From NCBI RefSeq assembly GCF_920984665.1, contig NZ_CAKLBP010000008.1:1-64000 (forward strand): DNA of 64,000 bases, read 5' to 3'. This DNA is from Pedobacter sp. Leaf170. Its GTDB lineage: Bacteria; Bacteroidota; Bacteroidia; Sphingobacteriales; Sphingobacteriaceae. This document shows positions 7,693-16,532 of this stretch, one piece after another. Made by a program: the position numbers and the translations under genes. The notes beneath the pieces were generated by a model that worked only from the letters and a program-made list of their open reading frames with translations, was not told the DNA's origin and did no database searches. The number at the start of each line of letters is the position of its first letter. The first letter of the stretch is position 1.

Positions 7693-8988
7693 TTATTTTT
7701 TTGCGTATTTGAATTTCGAACCAATAAAACGAGCATTCTCGCCTAATTCCTCCTCAATACGTAGTAATTGATTGTATTTTGCAATCCTGTCAGAACGAGA
7801 AGCTGAACCTGTTTTAATCTGTCCGCAGTTTAAAGCAACAGCTAAATCAGCAATCGTAACATCTTCAGTTTCGCCAGAACGGTGACTCATTACCGATGTA
7901 TAACCACTATTTTGCGCTAAAGTAACTGCATTAATCGTTTCAGTTAAAGAACCAATTTGGTTAACTTTTACCAAGATAGAATTTGCAGTTTCTTCATCAA
8001 TACCACGTTGTAAACGCGTTACGTTAGTTACAAATAAATCATCACCAACCAGTTGCACACGGTCGCCAACTTTATCAGTTAAGCTTTTCCAGCCAGTCCA
8101 GTCGTTTTCGTCCATACCATCCTCAATAGAAATGATTGGATATTTTGCAGAAAGGTCAGCTAAATATTGTGCTTGCTCTTCGCTAGAACGAATTACGCCG
8201 GTAGCACCTTCAAATTTAGTGTAATCGTATTTGCCATCTTTGTAAAATTCAGACGAAGCACAATCCAAAGCAAGGCAAATTTGAGAACCTGGTTTGTAAC
8301 CTGCTGTTTCAATTGCTTTTAATACCGTTTCAATTGCATCTTCAGTACCATCGAAAGTAGGAGCGAAGCCACCTTCATCTCCAACAGCTGTAGATAAACC
8401 TCTATCATGAAGAATTTTCTTTAAACTGTGGAAAACTTCAGTTCCCCAACGTAAAGCCTCAGAAAAAGATGGTGCACCAACCGGCATAATCATAAACTCT
8501 TGGAACGCGATAGGCGCATCAGAGTGAGAACCACCATTAATGATGTTCATCATCGGAATTGGTAAAGTATTTGCATTGACACCGCCAATGTAACGGTATA
8601 GAGGCTGGCCAATTTCATCAGCAGCAGCTTTAGCAACTGCTAAAGAAACCCCTAAAATAGCATTAGCACCTAAGTTACCTTTGTTTTCTGTACCATCAAG
8701 TTCCAACATTAATTTATCAATAGCGTTTTGCTCAAAAACATCAATACCTCTTAAAGCCTCGGCTATTTTAGTATTTACGTTTTCAACCGCCTTTAAAACA
8801 CCCTTGCCTAAATAAGTTGCTTTATCGCCGTCACGTAACTCAACCGCTTCGTACTGGCCTGTAGATGCACCACTTGGTACAGCTGCACGACCAAAAGCGC
8901 CTGCTTCAGTTACAACTTCTACTTCTATTGTTGGATTACCCCTTGAATCAAGGATTTGTCTCGCATGGACATTAACAATTATGCTCAT
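7693..8988 (-). CDS. eno: Enolase
   Basis: Enolase (431 aa) converts 2-phosphoglycerate to phosphoenolpyruvate in glycolysis. Full-length family features are visible: ARQILDSRGNPTIEVEV at the N-terminus, the GASTG loop, the metal-binding EDGMDENDW and VGDDLFVTN segments, the catalytic lysine in ILVKVNQIGS, and the signature SHRSGETEDVTIADL. The length is the usual one and no residue looks missing. A TAACTTTG box lies upstream and an intrinsic terminator downstream, so it is probably its own transcription unit. Confidence 0.98.
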   Translation of the reverse strand: MSIIVNVHARQILDSRGNPTIEVEVVTEAGAFGRAAVPSGASTGQYEAVELRDGDKATYLGKGVLKAVENVNTKIAEALRGIDVFEQNAIDKLMLELDGTENKGNLGANAILGVSLAVAKAAADEIGQPLYRYIGGVNANTLPIPMMNIINGGSHSDAPIAFQEFMIMPVGAPSFSEALRWGTEVFHSLKKILHDRGLSTAVGDEGGFAPTFDGTEDAIETVLKAIETAGYKPGSQICLALDCASSEFYKDGKYDYTKFEGATGVIRSSEEQAQYLADLSAKYPIISIEDGMDENDWTGWKSLTDKVGDRVQLVGDDLFVTNVTRLQRGIDEETANSILVKVNQIGSLTETINAVTLAQNSGYTSVMSHRSGETEDVTIADLAVALNCGQIKTGSASRSDRIAKYNQLLRIEEELGENARFIGSKFKYAKK

Positions 8989-9054
8989 TTTATTTGATTT
9001 TTATTGATTTTTTAACCTGCTTAGTGTACAAAGTACAATTACTAAGTTTAAAAT

Positions 9055-9062
9055 CAAAGTTA
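9055..9062 (-). promoter_or_regulatory. Bacteroidetes-type -7 box for eno
   Basis: CAAAGTTA on the plus strand reads TAACTTTG on the minus strand, an exact TAnnTTTG match, 67 bp before the eno start. A near-perfect TTGTACTTTGTACA palindrome (9025-9038) lies between the box and the gene and could be an operator or a leader hairpin. Confidence 0.55.
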
Positions 9063-9126
9063 GTATATTTTTTAAATAAATAAAGCGTTTAGGGCGTTAA
9101 TGTTACGATAGTAATTCTGCAATTTC

Positions 9127-9152
9127 CGTCACGCTGAATTTATATCAGCACC
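9127..9152 (+). repeat. CGTCAyGCTGA element, copy A
   Basis: CGTCACGCTGAATTTA followed by ATCAGCACC is a short imperfect palindrome. It is the same family as 9511-9539, here in the opposite orientation. Confidence 0.6.
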
Positions 9153-9210
9153 TTGTTTTTGTAAAGCAATATCAGTGATACTTAGGTTAAATCAGTCCCG
9201 CTTTTCCTGT

Positions 9211-9296
9211 CCTCCGGCAGGCGGGCGTCCAATTTTTTTATTTTCTGTCAACTTTCGCCATTTCCGTCATTGCCTACCTGCGGCAGGCAGGCGAGG
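9211..9296. repeat. Pair of CGGCAGGC-type GC-rich repeats
   Basis: CCTCCGGCAGGCGGGCG at 9211-9227 and CCTACCTGCGGCAGGCAGG at 9274-9292 are GC-rich islands in an AT-rich gap. They are related by the CGGCAGGC core, and the second is an imperfect palindrome. Confidence 0.6.
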
Positions 9297-9387
9297 ATGT
9301 ACAATGTGATAATCTTTTTCTGAATTACGACAAAAAAGTATTTCCACTTCAATCGGGTTTGGATAACTTACATTTCTGCTAAAAAAA

Positions 9388-9424
9388 CCACCCCGCCCTT
9401 TGGGCACCCTTCCGAAGGAGGGGA
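9388..9424. repeat. GCCCTTTGGGC / GGAGGGG palindromic repeat
   Basis: CCACCCCGCCCTTTGGGCAC is followed by CCTTCCGAAGGAGGGG. Nested dyads are visible: GCCC/GGGC, CCTTC/GAAGG and CCCC/GGGG. It is a compact hairpin with no T-run, so it is more likely a dispersed repeat than a terminator. Confidence 0.6.
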
Positions 9425-9510
9425 ATTGCAAGTCGCATAAAATGCAATTTAACTAAAACGAATTTTCAAACGCTAAAATTTGAAAGCTCATCAGCTAAGA
9501 CAAAAAACTA

Positions 9511-9539
9511 GAGATGCTGAAATAAAACTCAGCATGACG
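9511..9539 (-). repeat. CGTCAyGCTGA element, copy B (inverted)
   Basis: GAGATGCTGAAATAAAACTC followed by AGCATGACG is the reverse complement form of the element at 9127-9152 and is also an internal hairpin (ATGCTGA/TCAGCAT). It lies just beyond the dacB stop codon. Confidence 0.65.
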
Positions 9540-9555
9540 ATTGAGTGAAATACCC

Positions 9556-10962
9556 CTATTTCAACGCATCCAAAACCCTAAACAATTTTTTATTAATTCC
9601 GCTACCGTTATAATTATTTATGTTAATTACAACAACATATTTATTGCCCGAAGCGTCAGTATGATAACCTGCAAAGGCAGAAACATCATTAATGGTTCCG
9701 CTTTTGATTTTCATACCATTATACTCTGGCAAGCCCTTATAAAAATCGGTGAACCAATTTTCTTTTTGGATTTGGAATAAAATACTAGCCATTGCAGCAG
9801 TTGTAACCCTATCGCCCGGCGAAAGTCCGCTCCCATCAATAATATTCAAAGCAGATTTATCAACGCCTTTATTTGCCCAGAAATTAATTTCTGTTTCAGC
9901 ACCTTTAGCGGTTGTCGCTGCCTTACCACCTTTTAACGCAATCGTTTTCAATAAGGTTTCTCCGTAAAGATTAACGCTCTTTTTCAAAAACCAGTAACTT
10001 ATTTCACTCAATGTTGGAGAACTTATGGTATTTATTTTTTGCGTTACTATTGGAACAGTTTGTTTATTCAACTCCATCAATCTTGCAGTTGTAGCTTGTA
10101 ATGTTGTAGAAATGCCTAATCGTTTTAATGTATCTTGTAAACGGTAAGCACAATCAAATGCCGGGTCGGGTAGGGCAACAGAAATGCCCGGTTTACCAAT
10201 ACCCATGCCCCAACTGCCTCGTAAATAGGCAACATTGCTATAGGGTGGCAAAAAAGCATAAGTTCTATCTTCACTACCAGATGCACCTGTTTTTAGTTCA
10301 TTTACAATTTGAATATATGGTGTTTCGGGAACCGACTTTATTATTTTAACACCCTCAGCTGTGCTTGAACCTGGTTTTAAGTGGATATCAAATTGATTTT
10401 CTCTCCAAGCTAAGCCTGATGTTCCTGCACCATAATAATTGCCGATATCTTGCCAAACCCAGCCTTCAGGTGTAGTTTGGGTTCCAAAAATTCTATCATC
10501 TCCAATAATGGAACCTTCAATTTTTTTAATGCCTGCCGCTTTTATTGCCGCAACCCATTGATTTAAAACTGCATTTTCTCTGTTTTGATATCTCCACGAG
10601 CCTAAAGTAGGGTCGCCACTACCAGTAATAATTAAATTTCCTTGTAATGTTCCATCGGGCGAAATATTTCCTGAATAACCAAGGGTGGTTTGATACTGAA
10701 AATCTTTACCTAAAATGCTAAAAGCTGTTGCCGCAGTAATGGTTTTTAAAGTTGATGCAGTCGCCAAGCCAATCTGCTCGTTTTTTGCAAAAAGAACTTT
10801 TCCGGTATTAGCATCTAATACGCATAGCGAAGTAATGGCATGTTTTGCTTGTTCATCAGCCAGTAAGTTATTAAAAGCTTTCTCCAGGTTTTGGATTCGG
10901 TTTTGAGCAATACAATTTATTGATAGGAAAATTAAAAATGTGGCAAACTTTAAAAACTTCAT
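9556..10962 (-). CDS. dacB: D-alanyl-D-alanine carboxypeptidase/endopeptidase (PBP4, S13 family)
   Basis: This peptidase family S13 protein (468 aa) has a signal peptide (residues 1-19, cleaved after CIA). The penicillin-binding motifs appear in order: SxxK at Ser70-Thr-Leu-Lys73, an SxN box as Ser-Val-Asn in the KKSVNLYGE segment at about 315-323, and KSG in MKIKSGTINDV at about 430. The large insertion between the first two motifs is characteristic of PBP4. It trims stem peptides or cleaves 4-3 cross-links of peptidoglycan in the periplasm. It lies downstream of asd on the same strand but after a strong terminator, so it is probably expressed separately. Confidence 0.93.
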   Translation of the reverse strand: MKFLKFATFLIFLSINCIAQNRIQNLEKAFNNLLADEQAKHAITSLCVLDANTGKVLFAKNEQIGLATASTLKTITAATAFSILGKDFQYQTTLGYSGNISPDGTLQGNLIITGSGDPTLGSWRYQNRENAVLNQWVAAIKAAGIKKIEGSIIGDDRIFGTQTTPEGWVWQDIGNYYGAGTSGLAWRENQFDIHLKPGSSTAEGVKIIKSVPETPYIQIVNELKTGASGSEDRTYAFLPPYSNVAYLRGSWGMGIGKPGISVALPDPAFDCAYRLQDTLKRLGISTTLQATTARLMELNKQTVPIVTQKINTISSPTLSEISYWFLKKSVNLYGETLLKTIALKGGKAATTAKGAETEINFWANKGVDKSALNIIDGSGLSPGDRVTTAAMASILFQIQKENWFTDFYKGLPEYNGMKIKSGTINDVSAFAGYHTDASGNKYVVVININNYNGSGINKKLFRVLDALK

Positions 10963-10983
10963 TTTATAAAATTAATGGAAATA

Positions 10984-11016
10984 AAAAAAGTGATGTGTAA
11001 CAAACACATCACTTTT
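10984..11016 (-). terminator. Rho-independent terminator downstream of asd
   Basis: AAAAGTGATGTGT (10986-10998) and ACACATCACTTTT (11004-11016) are perfect inverted repeats around a 5-nt loop. The minus-strand transcript continues into a T-run. It ends asd transcription 22 bp before the dacB start. Confidence 0.85.
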
Positions 11017-11025
11017 AAGGTTAAG

Positions 11026-11051
11026 CCTATAAGGTTTTAAAACCTTGTAGG
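11026..11051. repeat. 26-bp near-perfect palindrome downstream of asd
   Basis: CCTATAAGGTTTT is followed directly by AAAACCTTGTAGG, complementary at all but one pair and with no loop. It precedes the asd terminator on the transcript. It may be a dispersed repeat or an RNA-stabilising hairpin. Confidence 0.6.
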
Positions 11052-11061
11052 TTTAAAAAAT

Positions 11062-12051
11062 TTATACCAATTCTTTTTGCAAAAGATATTCAGCGATTTG
11101 AACTGCATTGGTTGCAGCACCTTTGCGTAGGTTATCTGCAACAATCCAAAGGTTTAAAGCTTTGGGAGCCGATTCATCTCTACGAATACGGCCAACAAAA
11201 ACCTCGTCTTTTTCATGTGCGTCTTTTGGCATTGGGTATTTTAAGTTCGCTACATCATCTACAACGATAATACCAGGCGATTTTTCTAAAATACTACGCA
11301 CTTCAGCTAAATCAAAATCGTTTTCAAACTCAATATTTACCGATTCAGAGTGACCGCCCATTACCGGAATACGAACCGTTGTTGCGGTAACTTTAATGCT
11401 GTCATCGCTCATAATTTTGTTCGTTTCCTTAACCATTTTCATCTCCTCTTTGGTATATCCATTATCCATGAAAACATCAATATGAGGAAGAACATTTAAG
11501 TCAATTTCATAAGCATAAGCTTTTGGTCCATCAATCCCCTTACGCTCGTTCATTAATTGCTCAACAGCTTTAACGCCAGTTCCGGTAACGGATTGATATG
11601 TAGAAACCACTACACGTTTAATTTTATATTTATCGTGCAAAGGTTTCAAAACAACAACCATTTGGATGGTAGAACAGTTCGGGTTTGCAATGATTTTATT
11701 ATCAATAGAAAGTTCGTGTGCATTAACTTCCGGAACGATTAATTTTATCGCCGGATCCATTCTCCACGCCGATGAGTTATCGATAACAGTTGTGCCTGCT
11801 TCTTTAAAACGTGGAGCATGCTCTAACGAAGTGTTGCCACCTGCAGAAAACAATGCGATCTCTGGTTTCATGCCAATTGCAGTATCCATGCTAACGATTG
11901 GGAACTTCTTACCCTTAAAAGTAATTTCCTTACCAACACTCTTCTCAGATGCTACGGGAATTAACTCTGTTAAAGGGAAATTTCTTTCCTCCAATACTTT
12001 TAACATTACGGTTCCAACCAAACCGGTTGCACCTACCACTGCTACTTTCAT
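11062..12051 (-). CDS. asd: Aspartate-semialdehyde dehydrogenase
   Basis: Asd (329 aa) reduces aspartyl-4-phosphate to aspartate semialdehyde with NADPH, at the branch towards lysine/diaminopimelate, threonine and methionine. It shows the Rossmann GATGLVG at 7-13, the catalytic Cys126 in NPNCSTIQ, and the active-site histidine in MGGHSESVN near 233. The ATG at 12049-12051 begins MKVAVVGATG, the family's standard N-terminus. It is divergent from the lamin-tail gene and followed by a terminator. Diaminopimelate supply links it loosely to the neighbouring wall genes, but this is not strong contextual evidence. Confidence 0.96.
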   Translation of the reverse strand: MKVAVVGATGLVGTVMLKVLEERNFPLTELIPVASEKSVGKEITFKGKKFPIVSMDTAIGMKPEIALFSAGGNTSLEHAPRFKEAGTTVIDNSSAWRMDPAIKLIVPEVNAHELSIDNKIIANPNCSTIQMVVVLKPLHDKYKIKRVVVSTYQSVTGTGVKAVEQLMNERKGIDGPKAYAYEIDLNVLPHIDVFMDNGYTKEEMKMVKETNKIMSDDSIKVTATTVRIPVMGGHSESVNIEFENDFDLAEVRSILEKSPGIIVVDDVANLKYPMPKDAHEKDEVFVGRIRRDESAPKALNLWIVADNLRKGAATNAVQIAEYLLQKELV

Positions 12052-12100
12052 TTTAGTTTTTAATTTTTATATTTATTAAACATTTGATATAAGCCCAAAT

Positions 12101-14710
12101 ATGAAGAAAATTCTGCTTATATCCCTATTGTTATTCTCTAAAATTACATTTTCTCAGGTTACTGATTCTTTTACTGACGGTGATTTCTTTCAAAATCCAC
12201 CTTGGAATGGCGGTATTGCTTATTTTCAGATTAATAGTCAAAGCCAACTCCAGTCGAAAGGACAACAAATCGCATCGCAAACAATTTCTTTATCAACTGC
12301 TAATAAATTAAGTTTAGATAGCAGCTGGGAATTTTTTATTCAGCTTAATTTTAACCCAACATCTACCAACTTTGTACGGATTTATTTAACATCTGATAAG
12401 GAAAATTTAGAAGGAAGCTTAAACGGATATTTTGTGCAAATTGGCGAAACTGGTGTGAATGATGGATTTCATCTATATAAACAAACCGGAACATCAACTA
12501 CAAAAATTATTAATGGGCCGCAAAAAGTAAGGGCGAATGCCAACTTGTTTTTAGCCAAAGTAAAAGTAACCCGGGATGCATCAGGAAAATGGAGTCTTTT
12601 TACGGATATTTCAGGAGGAAACAATTTTAACCTTGAGGGCTCGGCGACGGATAACACTTATAAAACTTCTGAATATGCTGGTTTTTATTGCAAGTATGCA
12701 ACTGCGTCAAGGTATAATCAATATATTTTTGATGATTTTAAAATTGACGATTTAGTGCCAGATTTAATACCGCCAAGTTTAAAGACAGTTTCGGTTATCA
12801 ATCCAACAACCTTAGAAGTTGCGTTTTCTGAGGCTTTGGATATTCAATCGGCAACCATGCCGGATAACTATTACTTGTCAAACAGTTATGCAACACCGAT
12901 AAAAATTGAAGCTACAGCTTCGCAAAATATTTATCGGTTAATTTTTGAAAAAGTTTTAGAATCAGGAAGTTACAATCTACAAGTTAAAAATGTGGTAGAT
13001 AAAAGAGGAAACTCACTTTTAGCAAATTCGAGTTTAAATTTTATTTATATCAAACCTTATACAGCTAAATATGGAGATGTAGTTATAAACGAGATATTTG
13101 CAAATCCAACTGGAAATCCCTCGCTTCCGCAAAGGGAATTTGTAGAAGTCTGGAATACGACCAATGAATATATTTTAATGCAAGGCTGGAAATATGCCGA
13201 CCAGTCATCAACTTATACTTTCTTAATTGATACGATAAAACCAAATCAACATGTTATTCTTACTGCAAAAGCGGATGAGAGCTTATTTAAGCCGTTCGGC
13301 AAAACTATCGGATTATCTCCCTGGCCAAGTCTAAATAACGATAAAGATATTTTAACATTATCAGATAATACCGGAAATATAATTGACAAAGTCGCATACA
13401 GCGATACCTGGTATAAAGACGAAACAAAGAAAAAAGGTGGTTTCAGTTTGGAGCTTATCGACCCGAAGAATATTTGTAAAGGAAGTCAAAATTGGATTGC
13501 ATCTGCCGATAATTTTGGCGCTACACCAGGCAAACAGAACGCTGTTTATGGTTCGCAAAAAACAAATGATATACTCAAACTTAGCTCAGCAAATATTTTA
13601 GATAGCATAACCGTTCAAATCGAATTCTCCAAAAGTATTGATAGCTTATCTGCTTCAATTGCTTCAAATTATGTAATAAATAATGGAGTTGGAAATCCAA
13701 AATCTGTAATTATCGAATCGCCAGATTTTAAGACAGTCACTATCCAATTTTTAACTGCTTTTACCAGAGGAATTGAAAATACTATAATCATTAATAATGT
13801 AACAGATTGTGCAGGAAGTTTAATAAGCCCAACCACAAATACTGCAAAATTATTTTTAGCAAAGAAGATAGAAAAGCATGACATTTTGATATCGGAAGTG
13901 CTGTTTAATCCTAGAGCAAATGGGGCAGATTTTGTAGAAATTTACAACCATAGCGAACATATATTAGATTTAAAGGATTTACAAATCGCAAATTTGGACA
14001 CAAAAGGCTTGATTGCCAATGTTAAATCTGTTTCAAGCAAAAGCCTGTTCATTAAGTCCTCTAATTATTGGGTTATTAGTACGAATCCCGTAAATATTAA
14101 GCAGAATTATTTGGTTCAGCATCCAGATAATTTTATAGAATTACCTGCTATGCCTGCTTATAATAATGATAGGGGAAGCGTTATTATTTTAAGCAATAAT
14201 GTGGTTATTGATAGATTAGATTATGATGCTAAAAGTCATCATCCATTAATAAATGATGAAGATGGAATATCAATTGAAAGGGTTTCTTTTAATATTGATG
14301 CAAATGCAGCAGGAAATTTTAAGTCGGCCGCTTCAACAGTTGGTTTTGCAACACCTACTTATAAAAATTCTCAGGAATATGCCGGAAACCTAAGTTTTGT
14401 AAAATTGAAAGGGAAAACTTTCTCACCTGATGGTGATGGATTTGAGGATATTTTGAATTTAGAATATCAGCTTGAAGATAATGCAAGTTTGGCTACTGTG
14501 AATGTGTTCTCAGATAAAGGTAGACTAATTAAAAAACTTTTAAAAAATCAAACTATTGCAACAGCCGGAAATTTAACTTGGGATGGATTAAGTGATAACG
14601 GCGAAAATGCCGCCATAGGAATTTACGTTCTGGTTTTTGATGTATTTGATCCGAAAGGGAATACCAAAAGATTTAAAACCACTTGCGTTTTGGCTGCAAA
14701 GCTGAATTAA
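12101..14710 (+). CDS. Large secreted lamin-tail-domain protein with FlgD-like C-terminus
   Basis: The protein has 869 aa with a signal peptide (residues 1-18). Visible modules are an N-terminal LamG-like beta-sandwich (about 20-215), a SbsA-type Ig-like domain (about 222-318), a first lamin-tail domain (DVVINEIFANPTGNP, about 325-450), a second Ig-like domain (about 490-590), a second lamin-tail domain (DILISEVLFNPRANGADFVE, about 597-725), and a C-terminal FlgD-like Ig domain (FSPDGDGFEDILNLEYQLED to the end). No catalytic site is recognised. Bacterial lamin-tail proteins are surface or secreted structural proteins and some sit beside nucleases. Here it stands alone between asd and the catabolic locus. 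Its function is unknown. Confidence 0.8.
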   Translation: MKKILLISLLLFSKITFSQVTDSFTDGDFFQNPPWNGGIAYFQINSQSQLQSKGQQIASQTISLSTANKLSLDSSWEFFIQLNFNPTSTNFVRIYLTSDKENLEGSLNGYFVQIGETGVNDGFHLYKQTGTSTTKIINGPQKVRANANLFLAKVKVTRDASGKWSLFTDISGGNNFNLEGSATDNTYKTSEYAGFYCKYATASRYNQYIFDDFKIDDLVPDLIPPSLKTVSVINPTTLEVAFSEALDIQSATMPDNYYLSNSYATPIKIEATASQNIYRLIFEKVLESGSYNLQVKNVVDKRGNSLLANSSLNFIYIKPYTAKYGDVVINEIFANPTGNPSLPQREFVEVWNTTNEYILMQGWKYADQSSTYTFLIDTIKPNQHVILTAKADESLFKPFGKTIGLSPWPSLNNDKDILTLSDNTGNIIDKVAYSDTWYKDETKKKGGFSLELIDPKNICKGSQNWIASADNFGATPGKQNAVYGSQKTNDILKLSSANILDSITVQIEFSKSIDSLSASIASNYVINNGVGNPKSVIIESPDFKTVTIQFLTAFTRGIENTIIINNVTDCAGSLISPTTNTAKLFLAKKIEKHDILISEVLFNPRANGADFVEIYNHSEHILDLKDLQIANLDTKGLIANVKSVSSKSLFIKSSNYWVISTNPVNIKQNYLVQHPDNFIELPAMPAYNNDRGSVIILSNNVVIDRLDYDAKSHHPLINDEDGISIERVSFNIDANAAGNFKSAASTVGFATPTYKNSQEYAGNLSFVKLKGKTFSPDGDGFEDILNLEYQLEDNASLATVNVFSDKGRLIKKLLKNQTIATAGNLTWDGLSDNGENAAIGIYVLVFDVFDPKGNTKRFKTTCVLAAKLN

Positions 14711-14721
14711 TTTTTAGGAAT

Positions 14722-14768
14722 AGATTTCCGAAGTTTAATTACCAGGGGCAAATAAACTTCGAAAATCT
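14722..14768. terminator. Hairpin between convergent genes, possible bidirectional terminator
   Basis: AGATTTCCGAAGTTTA (14722-14737) pairs with TAAACTTCGAAAATCT (14753-14768) with one mismatch around a 15-nt loop. T-runs are weak, but the site lies between two gene ends facing each other. Confidence 0.5.
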
Positions 14769-14773
14769 AAAGA

Positions 14774-15643
14774 TTATATCAAATTAGCTTTGATGTACTG
14801 GCAACTTGTTTTAACAGAATCAATTGGGTTTGGGTTATAGTTTGTTTCATGTTCAACAAAAAAATGTTTCATGCCTGAAGTTTTAGCTTCTGCAAAAATG
14901 CTTTTAAAGTCAATCGAACCTTTTCCAACTTCGGTATTCCATTCTGGTTTTGCCTTGTCCATATCTTTAACGTGCCACATTGGGAAACGCCCAGGATATT
15001 TTTTAAACAAAGCTAATGGATCATTTCCAGAACGAACAACCCAATATAAATCCAATTCAAAATTTACTAAATTTTTATCTGTTTCTGTAAGATAAATATC
15101 GTAACCTGTTGTGTCACCTAATTTTTTGAATTCAAAATCATGGTTATGATAAGCGAACTTTAAACCAGAAGATTTAGCAATTTCTGCAACTTTATTAAAG
15201 GCATTTGCAACTTTCTTAAAGCCATCTGCACCTTGGTTTACATCAACATGCGCACCCGCTATAGTGAAATATTTTCCGCCAATAGCTGCTGCAGAATCAA
15301 TGTCGGCCTTCAACTTATCCGTGCTTCCTGTTTTAAGGAAATCATCCATTCCATAATGACCACTAGGTGCCTTTAAGCCATTAGCCTTTAACAAGGATAA
15401 AAATTCTTTTGGTGTTAATCCCCAAAATTTTCCATTATAGAAACCATAAGTTTCAACCTCCTTAAAGCCAGCTTGAGCAACTTTTTCTATTACACCATTA
15501 ACATCAGTCGGCAATTCTTTTCTTAAAGAATATAACTGCAAACCTACGTTCTTTGTAGCCTTATCAAATGCAAAAGATGGAAGGATTAAGGCCGCACCGG
15601 CTGCTAAACCAGCTTGCTTGATAAATGTTCTTCTCGAATTCAT
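14774..15643 (-). CDS. Exported sugar isomerase/epimerase-like TIM-barrel protein (1)
   Basis: The protein has 289 aa. The N-terminus MNSRRTFIKQAGLAAGA is a twin-arginine (TAT) signal. The mature part is an AP-endonuclease-2/xylose-isomerase-like TIM barrel starting with NVGLQLYSLRKEL. Candidate metal and substrate ligands lie in FAYHNHDFEF, FELDLYWV, MWHVKDMD and FFVEHE. It is the last gene of the locus and a close paralogue of the next gene upstream and of 26288-27193. Proteins of this family act as keto-sugar isomerases or epimerases, or as eliminases on 3-keto-glycosides in C-glycoside pathways. The neighbouring oxidoreductases favour a 3-keto-sugar substrate, by inference. Export implies catalysis in the periplasm with a folded metal centre. 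Confidence 0.82.
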   Translation of the reverse strand: MNSRRTFIKQAGLAAGAALILPSFAFDKATKNVGLQLYSLRKELPTDVNGVIEKVAQAGFKEVETYGFYNGKFWGLTPKEFLSLLKANGLKAPSGHYGMDDFLKTGSTDKLKADIDSAAAIGGKYFTIAGAHVDVNQGADGFKKVANAFNKVAEIAKSSGLKFAYHNHDFEFKKLGDTTGYDIYLTETDKNLVNFELDLYWVVRSGNDPLALFKKYPGRFPMWHVKDMDKAKPEWNTEVGKGSIDFKSIFAEAKTSGMKHFFVEHETNYNPNPIDSVKTSCQYIKANLI

Positions 15644-15653
15644 AGCTGAAGTT

Positions 15654-16526
15654 TTAGATTAGTTCTTTTTTAATGTATGCACAGCTTGCAGTAATTGAAC
15701 CGATAGGATTTGGTTTGTAATTAGTTTCATGCTCAACAAAAAAGTGCTTCATGCCAGATAATTTAGCTTCAGCAAAAATGGCTTTAAAATCGATAGAACC
15801 TGTACCAACCTCAGCATTTAGCGCCGGGTTTGTTTTATCCATGTCTTTAACATGCCACATTGGGAAACGCCCCGGATTGGCAGCGAACAATTTTTTAGGA
15901 TCGTTACCTGAGCGCACAACCCAATATAAATCCAATTCAAAATCAACTAATTCTTTGTCGGTATTGCTTAATAAAATTTCATAACCAGTGGTTTCACCTT
16001 GTTTTTGGAATTCAAAATCGTGGTTATGGTAAGCAACTTTAATGCCTTCTGCCTTACACATTTTACCTGCTTCATTTATTTTTAGAGCCAGGTTTTTATA
16101 ATCATCAGCATTTTTTCTTAAAGATGGATCTAGCCAGGGAATAGTTAAGTAGCTCATTCCTAAAGCCTTTGCGGCAACAATAGCAGCTTTTAATTCTTCA
16201 GTATTTCCATCATTTAAATATGAACCTAGACCAAAGTGACCACTAACGGCTTTAAGTCCATTATCATCTAAAATCTTTTTGAACTCAGCTGGTGTTAAAC
16301 CCCAAAACTGATCTTTTATAGAAAATCCATAGGTTTCTACTTCAGTAAATCCAGCTTTAGCTACTTTCTCTAAAGTTCCTTTAACGTCTTTTGGAAGTTC
16401 ATCTCTAAGCGTATATAATTGTAAACCAACATTCTTTTTATCTGCCATGCAGGCAAATGATGGCACCAACAATGCGGCGGCAACGGCCATACTGCTGTTT
16501 AGGAGGAAATTTCTTCTTGATATCAT
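15654..16526 (-). CDS. Exported sugar isomerase/epimerase-like TIM-barrel protein (2)
   Basis: The protein has 290 aa with a TAT-type N-terminus (MISRRNFLLNSS, then a hydrophobic stretch to PSFAC). The cysteine at about 26 could be lipidated, but the preceding residues are a poor lipobox. The TIM barrel starts NVGLQLYTLRDEL and repeats the blocks of its neighbour: VAYHNHDFEF, FELDLYWVVRSGNDP, MWHVKDMDK and FFVEHETNY. The next gene follows after only 10 bp and the upstream gene ends 6 bp away, so all are in one operon. The tandem paralogues probably arose by duplication and may handle different glycosides or anomers. Product and substrate are not known. Confidence 0.82.
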   Translation of the reverse strand: MISRRNFLLNSSMAVAAALLVPSFACMADKKNVGLQLYTLRDELPKDVKGTLEKVAKAGFTEVETYGFSIKDQFWGLTPAEFKKILDDNGLKAVSGHFGLGSYLNDGNTEELKAAIVAAKALGMSYLTIPWLDPSLRKNADDYKNLALKINEAGKMCKAEGIKVAYHNHDFEFQKQGETTGYEILLSNTDKELVDFELDLYWVVRSGNDPKKLFAANPGRFPMWHVKDMDKTNPALNAEVGTGSIDFKAIFAEAKLSGMKHFFVEHETNYKPNPIGSITASCAYIKKELI

Positions 16527-16532
16527 AATTTT

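Larger units (their letters stand above)
8989..9555. other. 567-bp eno-dacB gap: promoter plus a nest of short palindromic repeats
   Basis: No credible gene is present. The eno side (to about 9070) holds the enolase promoter. The rest is a patchwork of at least three palindromic families: a CGTCAyGCTGA...TCAGCA element in opposite orientations at 9127-9152 and 9511-9539, CGGCAGGC-type elements at 9211-9227 and 9271-9296, and a GCCCTTTGGGC/GGAGGGG element at 9388-9424. Confidence 0.75.

Noticed and set aside
9388..9424. Terminator for dacB or eno
   Set aside because: There is no T-run in either direction and it lies over 130 bp from the dacB stop, among other repeat families.
9541..9780. 79-aa plus-strand frame at the dacB end
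   Set aside because: It is antisense to the conserved C-terminal part of dacB, with no recognisable motif.
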